A stretch of DNA of 48,704 nt from Candidatus Gottesmanbacteria bacterium RIFCSPLOWO2_01_FULL_39_12b (lineage in GTDB: Bacteria > Patescibacteriota > Microgenomatia > 2-02-FULL-39-11), in the NCBI GenBank assembly GCA_001780955.1, contig MFJR01000007.1:252177-300880 (forward strand). The letters run 5' to 3'. Below are positions 28,228-38,244 of this stretch, in pieces. Numbering within the stretch: the first letter of the stretch is position 1; each line of letters begins with the position of its first letter. Position numbers and translations under genes: made by a program. Under the pieces are notes generated by a model. It was given only the letters and a program-made list of their open reading frames with translations, made no database searches and was not told the DNA's origin.

Positions 28228-29259
28228 ATGAAAAAGAAATTAGTATTTATTGGAAATTATGGAAATCGAAATATTGGAGATGATGCTATTCTCCATGTTT
28301 TGAGTCGTCGTTATCAAAAGAAGTTTCCAGATTATAAGCAATATGTGTTTGCAAGATACTATCCGAATGATATTCGGAGAATTTCAATTGCGACTCCTTT
28401 GGATTTAAGTTTAAAGTCAATTTTTTGGGTGCTTTGTAATTGCGATGTTATCGTGATAGGAGGAGGCGGAATATTTAGTGGTTATACTGGACCGAAAGCT
28501 AAATTTATACCCTTTTTGGGTATCGTAAGCAAAATACTAGGTAAAAAAGTAATTTATGAATCAATTGGATTGTATTCTACTGCTGATTATTTCCAGAGAT
28601 ATTCAGTCTTACTCTCGATGTTACTAGCTGATGAAATAAGCGTGAGAGATATAGCATCACTGCAATCTGTAATACCAATTATGAAGTTAAAAAAAATTAA
28701 ATTAGTTGCCGACCCAGGATATTCAATTAGACCTATCAGTATAAAGCAGGTAAAAGAGATTTTAAGAAAAGAAGATATTAAAATTAGCAATCATAAGGTA
28801 ATTGGTATTTCCGTAAAAAGAGGAAAAAATAATACCACTAATGCAAAAATAATTTTTGAATTAGTTAAGGTTATTAATTGGATTGTAGCAAAAAGAAATT
28901 ATACTGTTTTATTGATTCCCTTTTGCAATGACAGAATCCAATATACCGAGAAGGACTTAGAATTCTCTTTGGAGATTCTCTCCAAGATTAAAAAACAGTC
29001 ATGTATATTCTGCTTAAAAAATTACTATACACCTCAAGAAATAGCTGGAGTATTGAAACTTTGCGATGTTTTTGTTGGTATGCGTTACCATTCACTAGTT
29101 TTTGCTTACACATTAGGAATTCCTTTAATCCCTATTTCATATGAGGAAAAGTGTATGGATTTTGTCAAGAAACATCATTATCCATATATAGAAGCAGATA
29201 GTTTTACATATAAAGATATCAATGTAGAAATAAAAAATTTCTTAGATATTAATGAATAA
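28228..29259 (+). CDS. Polysaccharide pyruvyl transferase family protein
   Basis: FIGNYGNRNIGDDAILHVL; VIVIGGGGIFSG; GMRYHSLVFAYTLGIPLIPISYEEK. Confidence 0.85.
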   Translation: MKKKLVFIGNYGNRNIGDDAILHVLSRRYQKKFPDYKQYVFARYYPNDIRRISIATPLDLSLKSIFWVLCNCDVIVIGGGGIFSGYTGPKAKFIPFLGIVSKILGKKVIYESIGLYSTADYFQRYSVLLSMLLADEISVRDIASLQSVIPIMKLKKIKLVADPGYSIRPISIKQVKEILRKEDIKISNHKVIGISVKRGKNNTTNAKIIFELVKVINWIVAKRNYTVLLIPFCNDRIQYTEKDLEFSLEILSKIKKQSCIFCLKNYYTPQEIAGVLKLCDVFVGMRYHSLVFAYTLGIPLIPISYEEKCMDFVKKHHYPYIEADSFTYKDINVEIKNFLDINE

Positions 29260-29295
29260 GAGATACCAGGTCCAATTATTCAGCCATATATTACT

Positions 29296-30834
29296 ATGAA
29301 AATTAAATTTTATCTCATATTTCTACTATTAACTGGATTATTTCTATACGGTTTAACTATGCGGGGAATTTATGGGAATCCAGGCGCAAAATATATAAAT
29401 GAAAATCTGGCAGGCATAACAATGCCTTTTGAGTTATCGCCAGAAAGAGGGAGATACGCCTTAACCTTGGCAATCGCAGAAGACAAGACTTTTCAATTAA
29501 AAGACGAGATAGCCAGAATGGCATTACCGGATTTAGGTTATTACAAGGGAAACTTCTTTTCCATATTTCCTCCTGGAATTTCCATTTTGGTTTTGCCGTT
29601 CTATCTTTTGGGCAAGATGATAAATTTTGCTCAACTGGCGGTTTTTAGTGTTCCCGCTATTTTTGCTGTACTTAACTCAATATTGATATTTCTTATCCTC
29701 AAAAAATTCGAAGTAAGATCAAGTTACGCATTTATAGCTTCCCTCATTTTCTCTTTTGCTACTACTTCCTGGTCCTATGCAGTGACTCTTTACCAGCATC
29801 ATATTACTACTTTTCTTATTCTTTCAGGATTTTATTACGTTTTGCGCTTTCAAAAATACAGAAAGTTGTATTGGATTTGGGGATTACTGGTTTGGTTAAA
29901 TTACGCTGTAGGACTAGTAATAGACTCTCCCAATGGGTTATTGCTTTTGCCGATCATGATTTATTTCTTAACTTCTTCATTTGAAATAAAAATAATCAGT
30001 ACTCAATTGAATATAAAATTAAAAACTGTAATCGTTTATACAATAATTCCATTTCTTGTCATTGGTTTTCTGTATGGTTATTATAATTATTCTTATTTTG
30101 GTGATTGGTTTAAAATAAGGAAAAATCTAATCAAAGTAACAGATATAAAAGATGGAAATATCATTAGTAATGAGGATACATCTGTTACTCCCCAAAAATA
30201 TGTACTTGGTTTATTTGATGCAAAGAATATTCCTAATGGTTTATATACTCTTCTGGTAAGTAATGAGAGAGGGTTGTTTTATTATTCGCCCATCATGGCG
30301 CTAGCACTTTTAGGAGTGATTAGTGCATACAAGAAAAGAGTAAGAGAAACAATAATTTTGGTATCCCTTATCTCTTTAAATATATTTTTATACTCTGCTT
30401 TTGGAGATCCATGGGGAGGTTGGGCGTTTGGACCGAGGTATCTTATCCCTTCCATGGCAATTCTTTCTATTTTCCTTGGTTTCGCATATCACTCTATACG
30501 TTCCTTCTGGTTTAGGCTGATTAGCTTTCCATTTATCATCTACAGTGTGGCAGTTGCACTTCTCGGAGCTCTTACGACAAGCCAGATTCCGCCTAGAGTT
30601 GAGGCAATACCGCTGGGTATAGATTATACCTACATACGCAATCTTAAATTTCTTGAGAGCGGACAGACTGGTTCATTTGCCTATAATTATTTCTTCAAAA
30701 ACTATCTCTCACTCGCGCAGTATTGGCTGGTCATATTTATAAGCATTGTGATTCTTATGTCTATTTTTCTGTTCGTTGCGCCATATCTTGAGAGAAGAAA
30801 ATTATATGAATGGAGTAAACCAAAATCAACTTAA
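29296..30834 (+). CDS. Polytopic membrane protein, GT39/ArnT-like
   Basis: Many TM helices; GDPWGGWAFGPRYLIPSMAILSIFLG. Confidence 0.55.
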   Translation: MKIKFYLIFLLLTGLFLYGLTMRGIYGNPGAKYINENLAGITMPFELSPERGRYALTLAIAEDKTFQLKDEIARMALPDLGYYKGNFFSIFPPGISILVLPFYLLGKMINFAQLAVFSVPAIFAVLNSILIFLILKKFEVRSSYAFIASLIFSFATTSWSYAVTLYQHHITTFLILSGFYYVLRFQKYRKLYWIWGLLVWLNYAVGLVIDSPNGLLLLPIMIYFLTSSFEIKIISTQLNIKLKTVIVYTIIPFLVIGFLYGYYNYSYFGDWFKIRKNLIKVTDIKDGNIISNEDTSVTPQKYVLGLFDAKNIPNGLYTLLVSNERGLFYYSPIMALALLGVISAYKKRVRETIILVSLISLNIFLYSAFGDPWGGWAFGPRYLIPSMAILSIFLGFAYHSIRSFWFRLISFPFIIYSVAVALLGALTTSQIPPRVEAIPLGIDYTYIRNLKFLESGQTGSFAYNYFFKNYLSLAQYWLVIFISIVILMSIFLFVAPYLERRKLYEWSKPKST

Positions 30835-32428
30835 AGTAAGTCCGGGAGCAGTAGAAATTACGATAGGGAGAATTACATTGGAGAAAATTTCTACGTGGTT
30901 TGCAAGTCTGAATGTAATGGCAATTGTTGCCTTTTTCGCTTCTGTACTGTCCGGTTTTTTCTGGATTTATTTCTCATCCAGAGGATATAACCTTACTTAC
31001 AACGATGCTATGTCGCATCTGGATATAGCACGAAGAGTTGTGGAGGGAGTAAAACCGGGTTTGGCGCAGTTAGGAAGTGTCTGGTTGCCGCTTCCCCATA
31101 TACTTATGCTTCCCACAATCTGGAATGATTTCTTCTGGCATAGCGGCCTATCGGGCGGAATTCCATCCATGATATCATACGTTCTTGCATGTATTTTTAC
31201 TTATAAATCTATCCGGCTTTTGGGAGGTACGGAATTTGGTGCACTTATCGGAACGGCAGTTGTAGCTCTAAACACGAATTTCCTGTATCTCCAAACGACC
31301 GCCCTGACGGAGCCGCTTTTCTTAGGTACATTTATTTTAGCCACTTATTACCTCATCCGCTGGGCCAAAACACAGGATATACTATCGCTTGTCATAGCTG
31401 CATTTTTTATACTTCTCACTGGTCTTACCCGTTATGACGGCTGGTTTCTGCTGGTCTTTGCTCTTTTTGCTGTTTTTCTGTCAACTTATTTTAAAAACGG
31501 CTGGAAAAAAGCGGAAGGGACAACTGTGCTTTTTGGTACACTGGCAAGTCTTGGAGTCATCGTCTGGTTTGTATGGAATCTGGTTATTTTCGGGAATCCA
31601 TTATATTTTGCCACCAGTGAATTTTCCGCCGGTGCCCAACAGGAAAGGATGTACGCTGCCGGTGTACTTCTGACTAAGGGTGATATTCTCTTCTCTTTAA
31701 AAACATACTTCTTTTCTATGATAGACAATATCGGGGTATATATTTTCTTTTTTGGACTGATTGGATGGGTATATTTCATGGTCAAAAACAAAAATATATA
31801 TCTTCGGGCGGCAGGAGCAGTTCTTCTTGCTCCGATGGTATTTAATATTTTATCCCTGTACCTTGGTCAGTCTGCATTATTTTTACCGGAAACAATGGGT
31901 AATTCATGGTTTAATGTCCGCTATGGTATCGTTGTACTCCCATGGGCGGCAATTTGTATTGGTTTTCTTGTAAGTACGAGGAATTTACTGGTAAAAATAC
32001 TGATTCCGGCAATAATTCTTTTGGAAATAGGATTATCCTTTTCGAGCCATTACTCGATTACCATCGTTGATGGATTGGTTGGAGCGAGCCAAAAAAACGT
32101 CACCTTGATTGGAAGCGAAATTAATCAGTACGCGGGTAAAGATAACGGACTCATCTTGGCTTCAGTAGCGTCGCATGATGCAATTTTATTCAGTTCAGGG
32201 CTTCCAATGCGTCGGTTTATTCACGAAGGCACAGGAAAATTATGGATGGATTCTTTACAAAATCCGGATCAATATGCCCAATATATTATAATGCGGTCAG
32301 GTGACGGATCGGATTCTGTAAGTCGCGCCATGATGAAACTTGAATCTTTCCCTATAAAATATAGAATGGTATATAAAGGTGATTTTGCAGATTTCTATGA
32401 AAGAATTTCTTTCCCGCCTCAGCAATAG
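30806..32428 (+). CDS. Polytopic membrane glycosyltransferase (PMT/GT39-like)
   Basis: NDAMSHLDIARRVVEG..LGSVWLPLPHILMLP; multiple TM helices. Confidence 0.65.
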   Translation: MNGVNQNQLKVSPGAVEITIGRITLEKISTWFASLNVMAIVAFFASVLSGFFWIYFSSRGYNLTYNDAMSHLDIARRVVEGVKPGLAQLGSVWLPLPHILMLPTIWNDFFWHSGLSGGIPSMISYVLACIFTYKSIRLLGGTEFGALIGTAVVALNTNFLYLQTTALTEPLFLGTFILATYYLIRWAKTQDILSLVIAAFFILLTGLTRYDGWFLLVFALFAVFLSTYFKNGWKKAEGTTVLFGTLASLGVIVWFVWNLVIFGNPLYFATSEFSAGAQQERMYAAGVLLTKGDILFSLKTYFFSMIDNIGVYIFFFGLIGWVYFMVKNKNIYLRAAGAVLLAPMVFNILSLYLGQSALFLPETMGNSWFNVRYGIVVLPWAAICIGFLVSTRNLLVKILIPAIILLEIGLSFSSHYSITIVDGLVGASQKNVTLIGSEINQYAGKDNGLILASVASHDAILFSSGLPMRRFIHEGTGKLWMDSLQNPDQYAQYIIMRSGDGSDSVSRAMMKLESFPIKYRMVYKGDFADFYERISFPPQQ

Positions 32429-33710
32429 AAGGAATTCTAAAATTCGTATATTTATTGCCACACTCCTCGTTTATATTTTTTTCTATTTTTTCCTGTTTAA
32501 ATCTTCAAGTTATGCCGCAGACCATACTCCGCAACTTTGGGAAATTCGCTCAATTGACACCATGAAATTTTCCAGGGATTTGGCTCGGGAAAAAGCGAAT
32601 GATAAATCTTTTGATCAGGAAATAGAAGATGAAGTAGGAAAAATCAAAGAATTGGGGGCAAACTATATTGCTATTTCTACCCCGTATGATGATGAATTTT
32701 ACCCTTATTTAAAACGTTGGGTCGAGTTTTCACGTAAAAGTGGACTAAGCATTTGGTTTAGAGGAAACTGGTCGGGATGGGAAGGCTGGTTTAATTATCC
32801 CAAGACACTTGCAAGGATAGAGCATATTCAAAAAACCAGGAATTTTATACTACAACATCCGGAACTTTTTGTAGATGGAGATAGTTTTACTGCCTGTCCT
32901 GAATGCGAATATGGAGGACCGGGTAATCCCATGGATACGCATGATTATGAGGGTTTCAGAAAATTTATGATTGATGAATATAGGGAAATGAACCAGGCTT
33001 TCATCGCCATAGGAAAAAAAGTCCGTGTGAACTGGTTATCCCTCAATCCTGATGTAGCAAAATCAATCCTGGACGAAGGAACGGTAAAAACGTTAGATAA
33101 TCTGATAACACTGGATTACTATGTAAAAGAGGTAACGCAGTTGGAAAAGGGATTGGATAATATCAAAAACAAATTTTCTGAAGCACGTTTTCTCATCGGT
33201 GAGTTTGGGGCGCCAATTCCGGATATTAACGGCGCGATGACTGATACTGAGCAAGCGCAGTTTATCAGGAATATATTGAATTATCTGGGTAGTCGCAAGG
33301 ATGTGATTGGTATAAATTACTGGGTGTTGAAGGGGGGATCTACATCACTTATTAATCCGGACGGTTCATCCCGGACGGCAGTTGAGGTGATAAAAAATTA
33401 TTATATGCCCGGCATAGTTAAGGGAACTGTGATAAATACTATTAATGAACAATTAAAAGGGATAGCAGTTAAGACAAAAGATGGACTGAGTACTGTTACT
33501 GATGATCAGGGAAAATATAATTTAGCAGTCCCGGCCGGCCCTTTAGAGCTTACGATTGAGGCTGATCGATATAAAAGCGCAAAACGGGATATTAAAGTCA
33601 GTCGTGGAAGTGAGAATGTATTGGATATTGTTTTGGACCCTCAAAACATGAGTTTATGGTACAGGATTAGATCAGCTTTCCAGAATCCGAGAAACTTATA
33701 TCACCGATAA
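32397..33710 (+). CDS. Secreted TIM-barrel glycoside-hydrolase-like protein with C-terminal carboxypeptidase-regulatory-like domain
   Basis: Signal/TM; LIGEFGAPIPD; INYWVLKGG; C-terminal VKGTVINTINEQLKGIAVKTKDGLSTVTDDQGKYNLAVPAG. Confidence 0.65.
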   Translation: MKEFLSRLSNRRNSKIRIFIATLLVYIFFYFFLFKSSSYAADHTPQLWEIRSIDTMKFSRDLAREKANDKSFDQEIEDEVGKIKELGANYIAISTPYDDEFYPYLKRWVEFSRKSGLSIWFRGNWSGWEGWFNYPKTLARIEHIQKTRNFILQHPELFVDGDSFTACPECEYGGPGNPMDTHDYEGFRKFMIDEYREMNQAFIAIGKKVRVNWLSLNPDVAKSILDEGTVKTLDNLITLDYYVKEVTQLEKGLDNIKNKFSEARFLIGEFGAPIPDINGAMTDTEQAQFIRNILNYLGSRKDVIGINYWVLKGGSTSLINPDGSSRTAVEVIKNYYMPGIVKGTVINTINEQLKGIAVKTKDGLSTVTDDQGKYNLAVPAGPLELTIEADRYKSAKRDIKVSRGSENVLDIVLDPQNMSLWYRIRSAFQNPRNLYHR

Positions 33711-34847
33711 AAATTTATCTCTCATTTTATCATTAAAACCTTTATTTTTTTGTATCTCTACTTTCAGTTCATTTAGGCCTTGCTGAAATTTGGCGCTGAT
33801 GAATTGGGGATGGAATGAGGCGTATTGAGCTACCAACTCTTCCTTGTTTAGGTCTTTTACTGCATCAATTTTGTTAAAAACGTATATTCGAGTTTTGGTC
33901 TCTATTTTTAAATCCCGGAGAATTTTTTCTACTGCAATGATTTTGTCGTTCACCCACGGATCAGATACGTCGATAACGTGCAAAAGTAAATCCGCATTGA
34001 CAGTTTCCATAAGAGTTGACTTAAAGGAGTCAATAAGCTCTGTTGGCAGATTTTTAATAAAACCTATGGTGTCGGAAAGAAATACTTCATTACCAATTGA
34101 AGGAAGATAGAATTTACATACACTGCTATCTAAAGTTGCAAACAGTTCATCCTTCACAAGATTACTTTTCTTGCCCAGGGTGTTAAAAAGCGTTGTCTTG
34201 CCGGAGTTGGTGTAACCGACGATTGAGATCGTAGGCAGACCGTTTCTCTTTCTTTGACTCATCTGCTGGCTTCTGTTTTGAGAAAGCTTTTTTAGTTCTT
34301 TATGAATGTTTCTTATTTCATCTCTGAAGTGGCGCCGCATTATTTCCGTATTCGTTTCTCCCATTCCGCGCGTTCCGATGCCGCCTCCCTGCTGAGACAA
34401 TTCCATCCCGATGCCATAGATTTTCGGCCCCATGTGATGCAAATGGGATAGTCTTATCTGAAGTTTAGCTTCGCTGGTTTGTGCGTGCTTGCTGAATATC
34501 TTTAAAATCAGGTCAACCCTGTCCCAGACGGAAATATCGGGGTTACTTCTCTCGAATATTTTTTTTAGAGTATAAAGCTGCCCCGGTTTGACCGTCGCAT
34601 TAATGACAGCAATATCGATCTTTTCTTTCAGAATCGTTTCGGCTACCTCTTGGGCTTTCCCTTTGCCGATAAATGTGGCGTTATCAAACCGGCTGGCATT
34701 TTGAACCGTCGCAGCATAAACACGTCCTTCGAAAGTGTGCACCAAAAGTTCCAGCTCTTCAAAATCAGCCAGAGTTTTTTCTTTATCCTGATTATATGGA
34801 GCAAGACCGATCAGCATAAAACGATTATTTTGAGATAGATTGATCAT
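33696..34847 (-). CDS. hflX: GTPase HflX
   Basis: GKGKAQEVAE; GMGETNTEIMRR; SIVGYTNSGKTTLFN; SDTIGFIKNLPTELIDSFKSTL. Confidence 0.95.
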   Translation of the reverse strand: MINLSQNNRFMLIGLAPYNQDKEKTLADFEELELLVHTFEGRVYAATVQNASRFDNATFIGKGKAQEVAETILKEKIDIAVINATVKPGQLYTLKKIFERSNPDISVWDRVDLILKIFSKHAQTSEAKLQIRLSHLHHMGPKIYGIGMELSQQGGGIGTRGMGETNTEIMRRHFRDEIRNIHKELKKLSQNRSQQMSQRKRNGLPTISIVGYTNSGKTTLFNTLGKKSNLVKDELFATLDSSVCKFYLPSIGNEVFLSDTIGFIKNLPTELIDSFKSTLMETVNADLLLHVIDVSDPWVNDKIIAVEKILRDLKIETKTRIYVFNKIDAVKDLNKEELVAQYASFHPQFISAKFQQGLNELKVEIQKNKGFNDKMRDKFLSVI

Positions 34848-34863
34848 TGGCTCCTATTATACT

Positions 34864-35319
34864 TTATGTAATACTTATTATACTGTAAGAAGTTAAACCT
34901 CCTGGAGAGGTAACGGTTGCCGTGTCTCCTGTCCTTTTACCCATGATTGCTTTTCCAATCGGTGAAAGATGGGAAATTTTTCTGGCTTTAGGGTCTGATT
35001 CATAACTGCCAACTATTTTGTAATCAAGTTGTTTTTTCCCGTCAAAAAGCTTTACACGTGAACCAATTCCTACAAATCCCGTATTAGACACAACTGATAC
35101 TCTTGCGCAGTTAATAAGAAAGTCTAGATGTCTTAGCCGGGAATCGATTGATGATAATTTAGCCCTGGCCACTTTATAAGCGGCGTTTTCCGAAAGATCA
35201 CCCATTTCCCGCGCCGTGCGCAGATTTTGAACTGCCTCGGGCCTTTTAGCCAGCAAAATAGCCTTTTCCTCTTTGATTTTCTCAAGTCCTTCCGGAGTAA
35301 ATGGTATATACCCCTTCAT
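34864..35319 (-). CDS. greA: Transcription elongation factor GreA
   Basis: FTPEGLEKIKEEKAILLAKRPEAVQNLRTAREMGDLSENAAYKVARA; start inferred at MKGYIPF. Confidence 0.92.
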   Translation of the reverse strand: MKGYIPFTPEGLEKIKEEKAILLAKRPEAVQNLRTAREMGDLSENAAYKVARAKLSSIDSRLRHLDFLINCARVSVVSNTGFVGIGSRVKLFDGKKQLDYKIVGSYESDPKARKISHLSPIGKAIMGKRTGDTATVTSPGGLTSYSIISIT

Positions 35320-35382
35320 CGGTTGAATTATAACATTTGTTGAATTGGTGACGGGATGAAAATTTTGGTGTATCATAAAAGT

Positions 35383-35943
35383 ATGACTAAGATTATAAAT
35401 ACTTCAATTGGATGGACGACGTCGGCTTTGCCGGTTGACTTATCACCGGAGTGGTACTGCGCAACGAGAGATGTTTTTCAGGCTCGGCTAGAGAGTTTGC
35501 TTTCCAGTTTAGAAAAAATCAAAGGCGGCGAGGCTTACCTTCTTACTGCCATCTGCGGTGAAATCGGAAATAATTCCTTTGACCATAATTTGGGTAACTG
35601 GCGCGACGTTCAGGGCGTTTTTTTTGCTTTTGATGAAGAGGAGAAAGCTGTTGTACTTGCTGACAGGGGACAAGGAATAAGACAGACGCTTTCGCGTGTT
35701 ATTAATGATGTAAAAAGTGATTCTGAAGCTCTAACCATTGCCTTCACAAAAGCAATATCCGGTAGATTCCCGGAGAGGCGGGGTAACGGACTTAAATTTG
35801 TAGCCAGAACGGTTAAGGAAAAAAGCTGGGAGTTGACTTTTTACAGCGGAGACGCCGTATTATCAATAAAAAAGAATTCAGCTTTAGAGTTAGAAGTTTC
35901 CAAAATGAACGTAAACGGGTGCTGTGCTATACTTCGTTACTGA
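35383..35943 (+). CDS. GHKL/HATPase-fold ATP-binding protein
   Basis: EIGNNSFDHN (N box), VVLADRGQGIR (G1), RRGNGLKFVARTV (G2). Confidence 0.75.
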   Translation: MTKIINTSIGWTTSALPVDLSPEWYCATRDVFQARLESLLSSLEKIKGGEAYLLTAICGEIGNNSFDHNLGNWRDVQGVFFAFDEEEKAVVLADRGQGIRQTLSRVINDVKSDSEALTIAFTKAISGRFPERRGNGLKFVARTVKEKSWELTFYSGDAVLSIKKNSALELEVSKMNVNGCCAILRY

Positions 35944-35944
35944 T

Positions 35945-36226
35945 ATGGTGATACGTCTTTCTCAATTTGGCAATCTTCTTGTCTCGCGTCCTTCGGGACG
36001 GGAGGCTTATCTTGCGGCAAAGGCTTATCTTTTGGACAAATCCGCTGACCGTATAGATATTGATTTTACCGGCGTAAAAGTTGTTGCTCCTTCCTGGTTG
36101 GATGAATTTTTAACTCCGTTAAAAGAAGAATATGGTAATAAAGTGAAATTGGGATCATCAGATAACCAATCTGTGCTTGCCAGTCTGGCGACCATATCCC
36201 AAAATAAAGCAGATTTCCCACAGTGA
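35945..36226 (+). CDS. STAS-like (DUF4325) protein
   Basis: FGNLLVSRPSGREAYLAAKAYLLD..IDIDFTGVKVVAPSWLDEFL. Confidence 0.7.
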   Translation: MVIRLSQFGNLLVSRPSGREAYLAAKAYLLDKSADRIDIDFTGVKVVAPSWLDEFLTPLKEEYGNKVKLGSSDNQSVLASLATISQNKADFPQ

Positions 36227-36870
36227 AAATTGCAACGCTTTTAAGTTATTTGTTTTTTCCCTCAAAGCTTTTATTTTCATCAAAATATCACAAGAATATC
36301 AGAATCGGGTATTCATACGGACACATGACATTGTTTACGGGAAACATTTCCCAGAGCGGAGGCGAATACGTTTTTATGTGGAAAAAAGCGATAGATTATG
36401 CTGATAAACAAAACCACGAAGTCATGAACTGTTTAGTTTTGGGTGTAGGAGGTGGAACCGTAGTAGGTGTGGTTAAATCAAAATATCCTTTATGCAAAAT
36501 AACCGGAATTGAGATAGACCAGCAAATGATAAACGCGGCAAACAAATATTTTGGATTAGGAAAGTTCAGAGATTTGGAACTGCTAAAGGCTGATGCGTGC
36601 AACTGGGTTTCTAAGAACAAATCTAAATTTGATCTGATTATTTGCGATTTATTTATCGATGAACTTAACCCCGATTGCAGCAGGACTGAAGAATTTTTGG
36701 TTGGAGTAAAAAAACTTTTAAATAAAAATGCTTCGATTCTCTATAACTCTCACTACCGCAAAGATGATCCTAAGGAATACGAAGAGTTCAAAATTCTCTG
36801 TAGCAAGTTATATAAACGAGTCGAAGAGATCCACCAATTTCCCAAGAACAGGGTTTTGTTTATTTCCTGA
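36223..36870 (+). CDS. Spermidine-synthase-like SAM-dependent methyltransferase-fold protein
   Basis: NCLVLGVGGGTVVGVVKSKYPLCKITGIEIDQQMINAANKYF; DLIICDLFID. Confidence 0.75.
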   Translation: MKIATLLSYLFFPSKLLFSSKYHKNIRIGYSYGHMTLFTGNISQSGGEYVFMWKKAIDYADKQNHEVMNCLVLGVGGGTVVGVVKSKYPLCKITGIEIDQQMINAANKYFGLGKFRDLELLKADACNWVSKNKSKFDLIICDLFIDELNPDCSRTEEFLVGVKKLLNKNASILYNSHYRKDDPKEYEEFKILCSKLYKRVEEIHQFPKNRVLFIS

Positions 36871-37843
36871 TAGTGTATACACTGCCTCGGGTGGCCCCAA
36901 TTTTGACAACCAGACCGTTATCCTGTAATTTTTTCAGGTCATATCGCAAGGTTCTTGACGGCACTTTGAGAAAACGCCTTTTTATGACGTCAAGGGAAAT
37001 CATTTTGTGGTCACGGATTATGTTGTAAATTTCCTCCTGTCTGGGAGGTAGTAATAAGACTTCTTTTGACTCTGTACTTTCCTCAACTTGAGATTTTATT
37101 TTCTCGGATTGTTCAAAAAAGGCTTTAAGCATGAATAGAAGAAAGCCTTCTGGATCCTTAAGCCCGGTGTCGAGGTAAAAATAGTACGCGTTCTTATGTT
37201 CATCAAGATATTCCTCCAAAACTATATTTAAATTAAATTTCCAGTTTTTTTTCTGCAGAACCGCAAAAATGAGCAGTCTACCAACTCTTCCGTTTCCGTC
37301 GATGAAGGGATGGATTTTTTCGAAAACCAGATGGGAGATAAAAGCCGTAACTAGTGGAAATTTTTCGCTACCAGAATTGACATACTCTAACAGTTTACTT
37401 AGAAGTTCGTTTATTTGTGATGGAGGCGGAGACAAATATATGGCAACTCCGGCCTGGTTAAAGATTGCTCCCATTTCAGTCCTTACGGATCCTGTCTCGG
37501 GTGATAAATCATTCATGACGAGTTTATGCAAATCCAAAATATCTTTTTGTGTAACCTTTTCGTTATTCAGAGAAGATTTTTCGATATACTTTATCGCAGA
37601 AAGAATATTAAATACCTCTTTCTTATTCTGTCGATTGGAGGTGGTATCAAGTTCGTTCAAAGATAAGGGGTTGCCCTCTATTTTTGCCGAGTAGAGGGAA
37701 CTTTTCAGAAGGCTGACTCTTTGGGTTTTATCTTTTAGCTGTTCCGGTATAGAAACTGAGTTGAGAAAAATCCTGTTGGCTTCTATTTTGGCTATAACTT
37801 CCAATATTTCCGGGGTGATTTTATAGATCGGAGGAATTTTCAT
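36860..37843 (-). CDS. Fic-domain protein with C-terminal winged-helix
   Basis: HPFIDGNGRVGRLL; possible inhibitory motif SAKIEGN; C-terminal HTH. Confidence 0.92.
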   Translation of the reverse strand: MKIPPIYKITPEILEVIAKIEANRIFLNSVSIPEQLKDKTQRVSLLKSSLYSAKIEGNPLSLNELDTTSNRQNKKEVFNILSAIKYIEKSSLNNEKVTQKDILDLHKLVMNDLSPETGSVRTEMGAIFNQAGVAIYLSPPPSQINELLSKLLEYVNSGSEKFPLVTAFISHLVFEKIHPFIDGNGRVGRLLIFAVLQKKNWKFNLNIVLEEYLDEHKNAYYFYLDTGLKDPEGFLLFMLKAFFEQSEKIKSQVEESTESKEVLLLPPRQEEIYNIIRDHKMISLDVIKRRFLKVPSRTLRYDLKKLQDNGLVVKIGATRGSVYTIRK

Positions 37844-37850
37844 TAACTAA

Positions 37851-37900
37851 TATTACCAGATGTTGCCGAATCTTGCCAGATCTTGCCGAATATTACCAGA
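37851..37900 (-). repeat. Five phased 10-bp repeats upstream of fic
   Basis: TATTACCAGA TGTTGCCGAA TCTTGCCAGA TCTTGCCGAA TATTACCAGA. Confidence 0.8.
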
Positions 37901-38239
37901 TCATCTCACTCCGACGAAGTCGATTTTGGAGAAGTCTTTTCGCACCAATACCCAGAATTTATCGGCCAGTTTGTCAGAAAACTTGCCGAATTTACCCCTT
38001 TCACTTTCCCGGCAGAGCCGTTTTTCCCAATCCCTGATGATTTCAACAACTTTTTCGCCGATCAGGTTAAATTTTGTCTGCCATTGTTGTGAGTCAAGCA
38101 CGTATTTATCGTGGATATCCATGAACAGGGAAAAGATTTCCGGGTTTTCATCAATCATCCGCTGGTAATATTCCTCGTGTTTAGTCATTTTTATAGCTTT
38201 TACCCTCTTGATTATATCAATTAACTTAGATATATTCAT
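37901..38239 (-). CDS. Hypothetical protein upstream of fic
   Basis: Open frame, HEEYYQRMIDENPEIFSLFMDIHDKYV; start may be internal (MTKHEEYY). Confidence 0.5.
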   Translation of the reverse strand: MNISKLIDIIKRVKAIKMTKHEEYYQRMIDENPEIFSLFMDIHDKYVLDSQQWQTKFNLIGEKVVEIIRDWEKRLCRESERGKFGKFSDKLADKFWVLVRKDFSKIDFVGVR

Positions 38240-38244
38240 TAGGT

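Noticed and set aside
33696-33710. Convergent 15-bp overlap of the GH-like gene and hflX
   Set aside because: Common in compact genomes; no additional signal.
35987-36004. CGTCC-TTCG-GGACG hairpin inside the STAS-like CDS
   Set aside because: It encodes SRPSGRE within what looks like a normal conserved segment of the family; no evidence of insertion.
37860-38168. Plus-strand ORFs 37860-38168 and 37883-38092 as coding
   Set aside because: They translate the phased repeats and the antisense of the fic-upstream ORF; low-complexity and no motifs.
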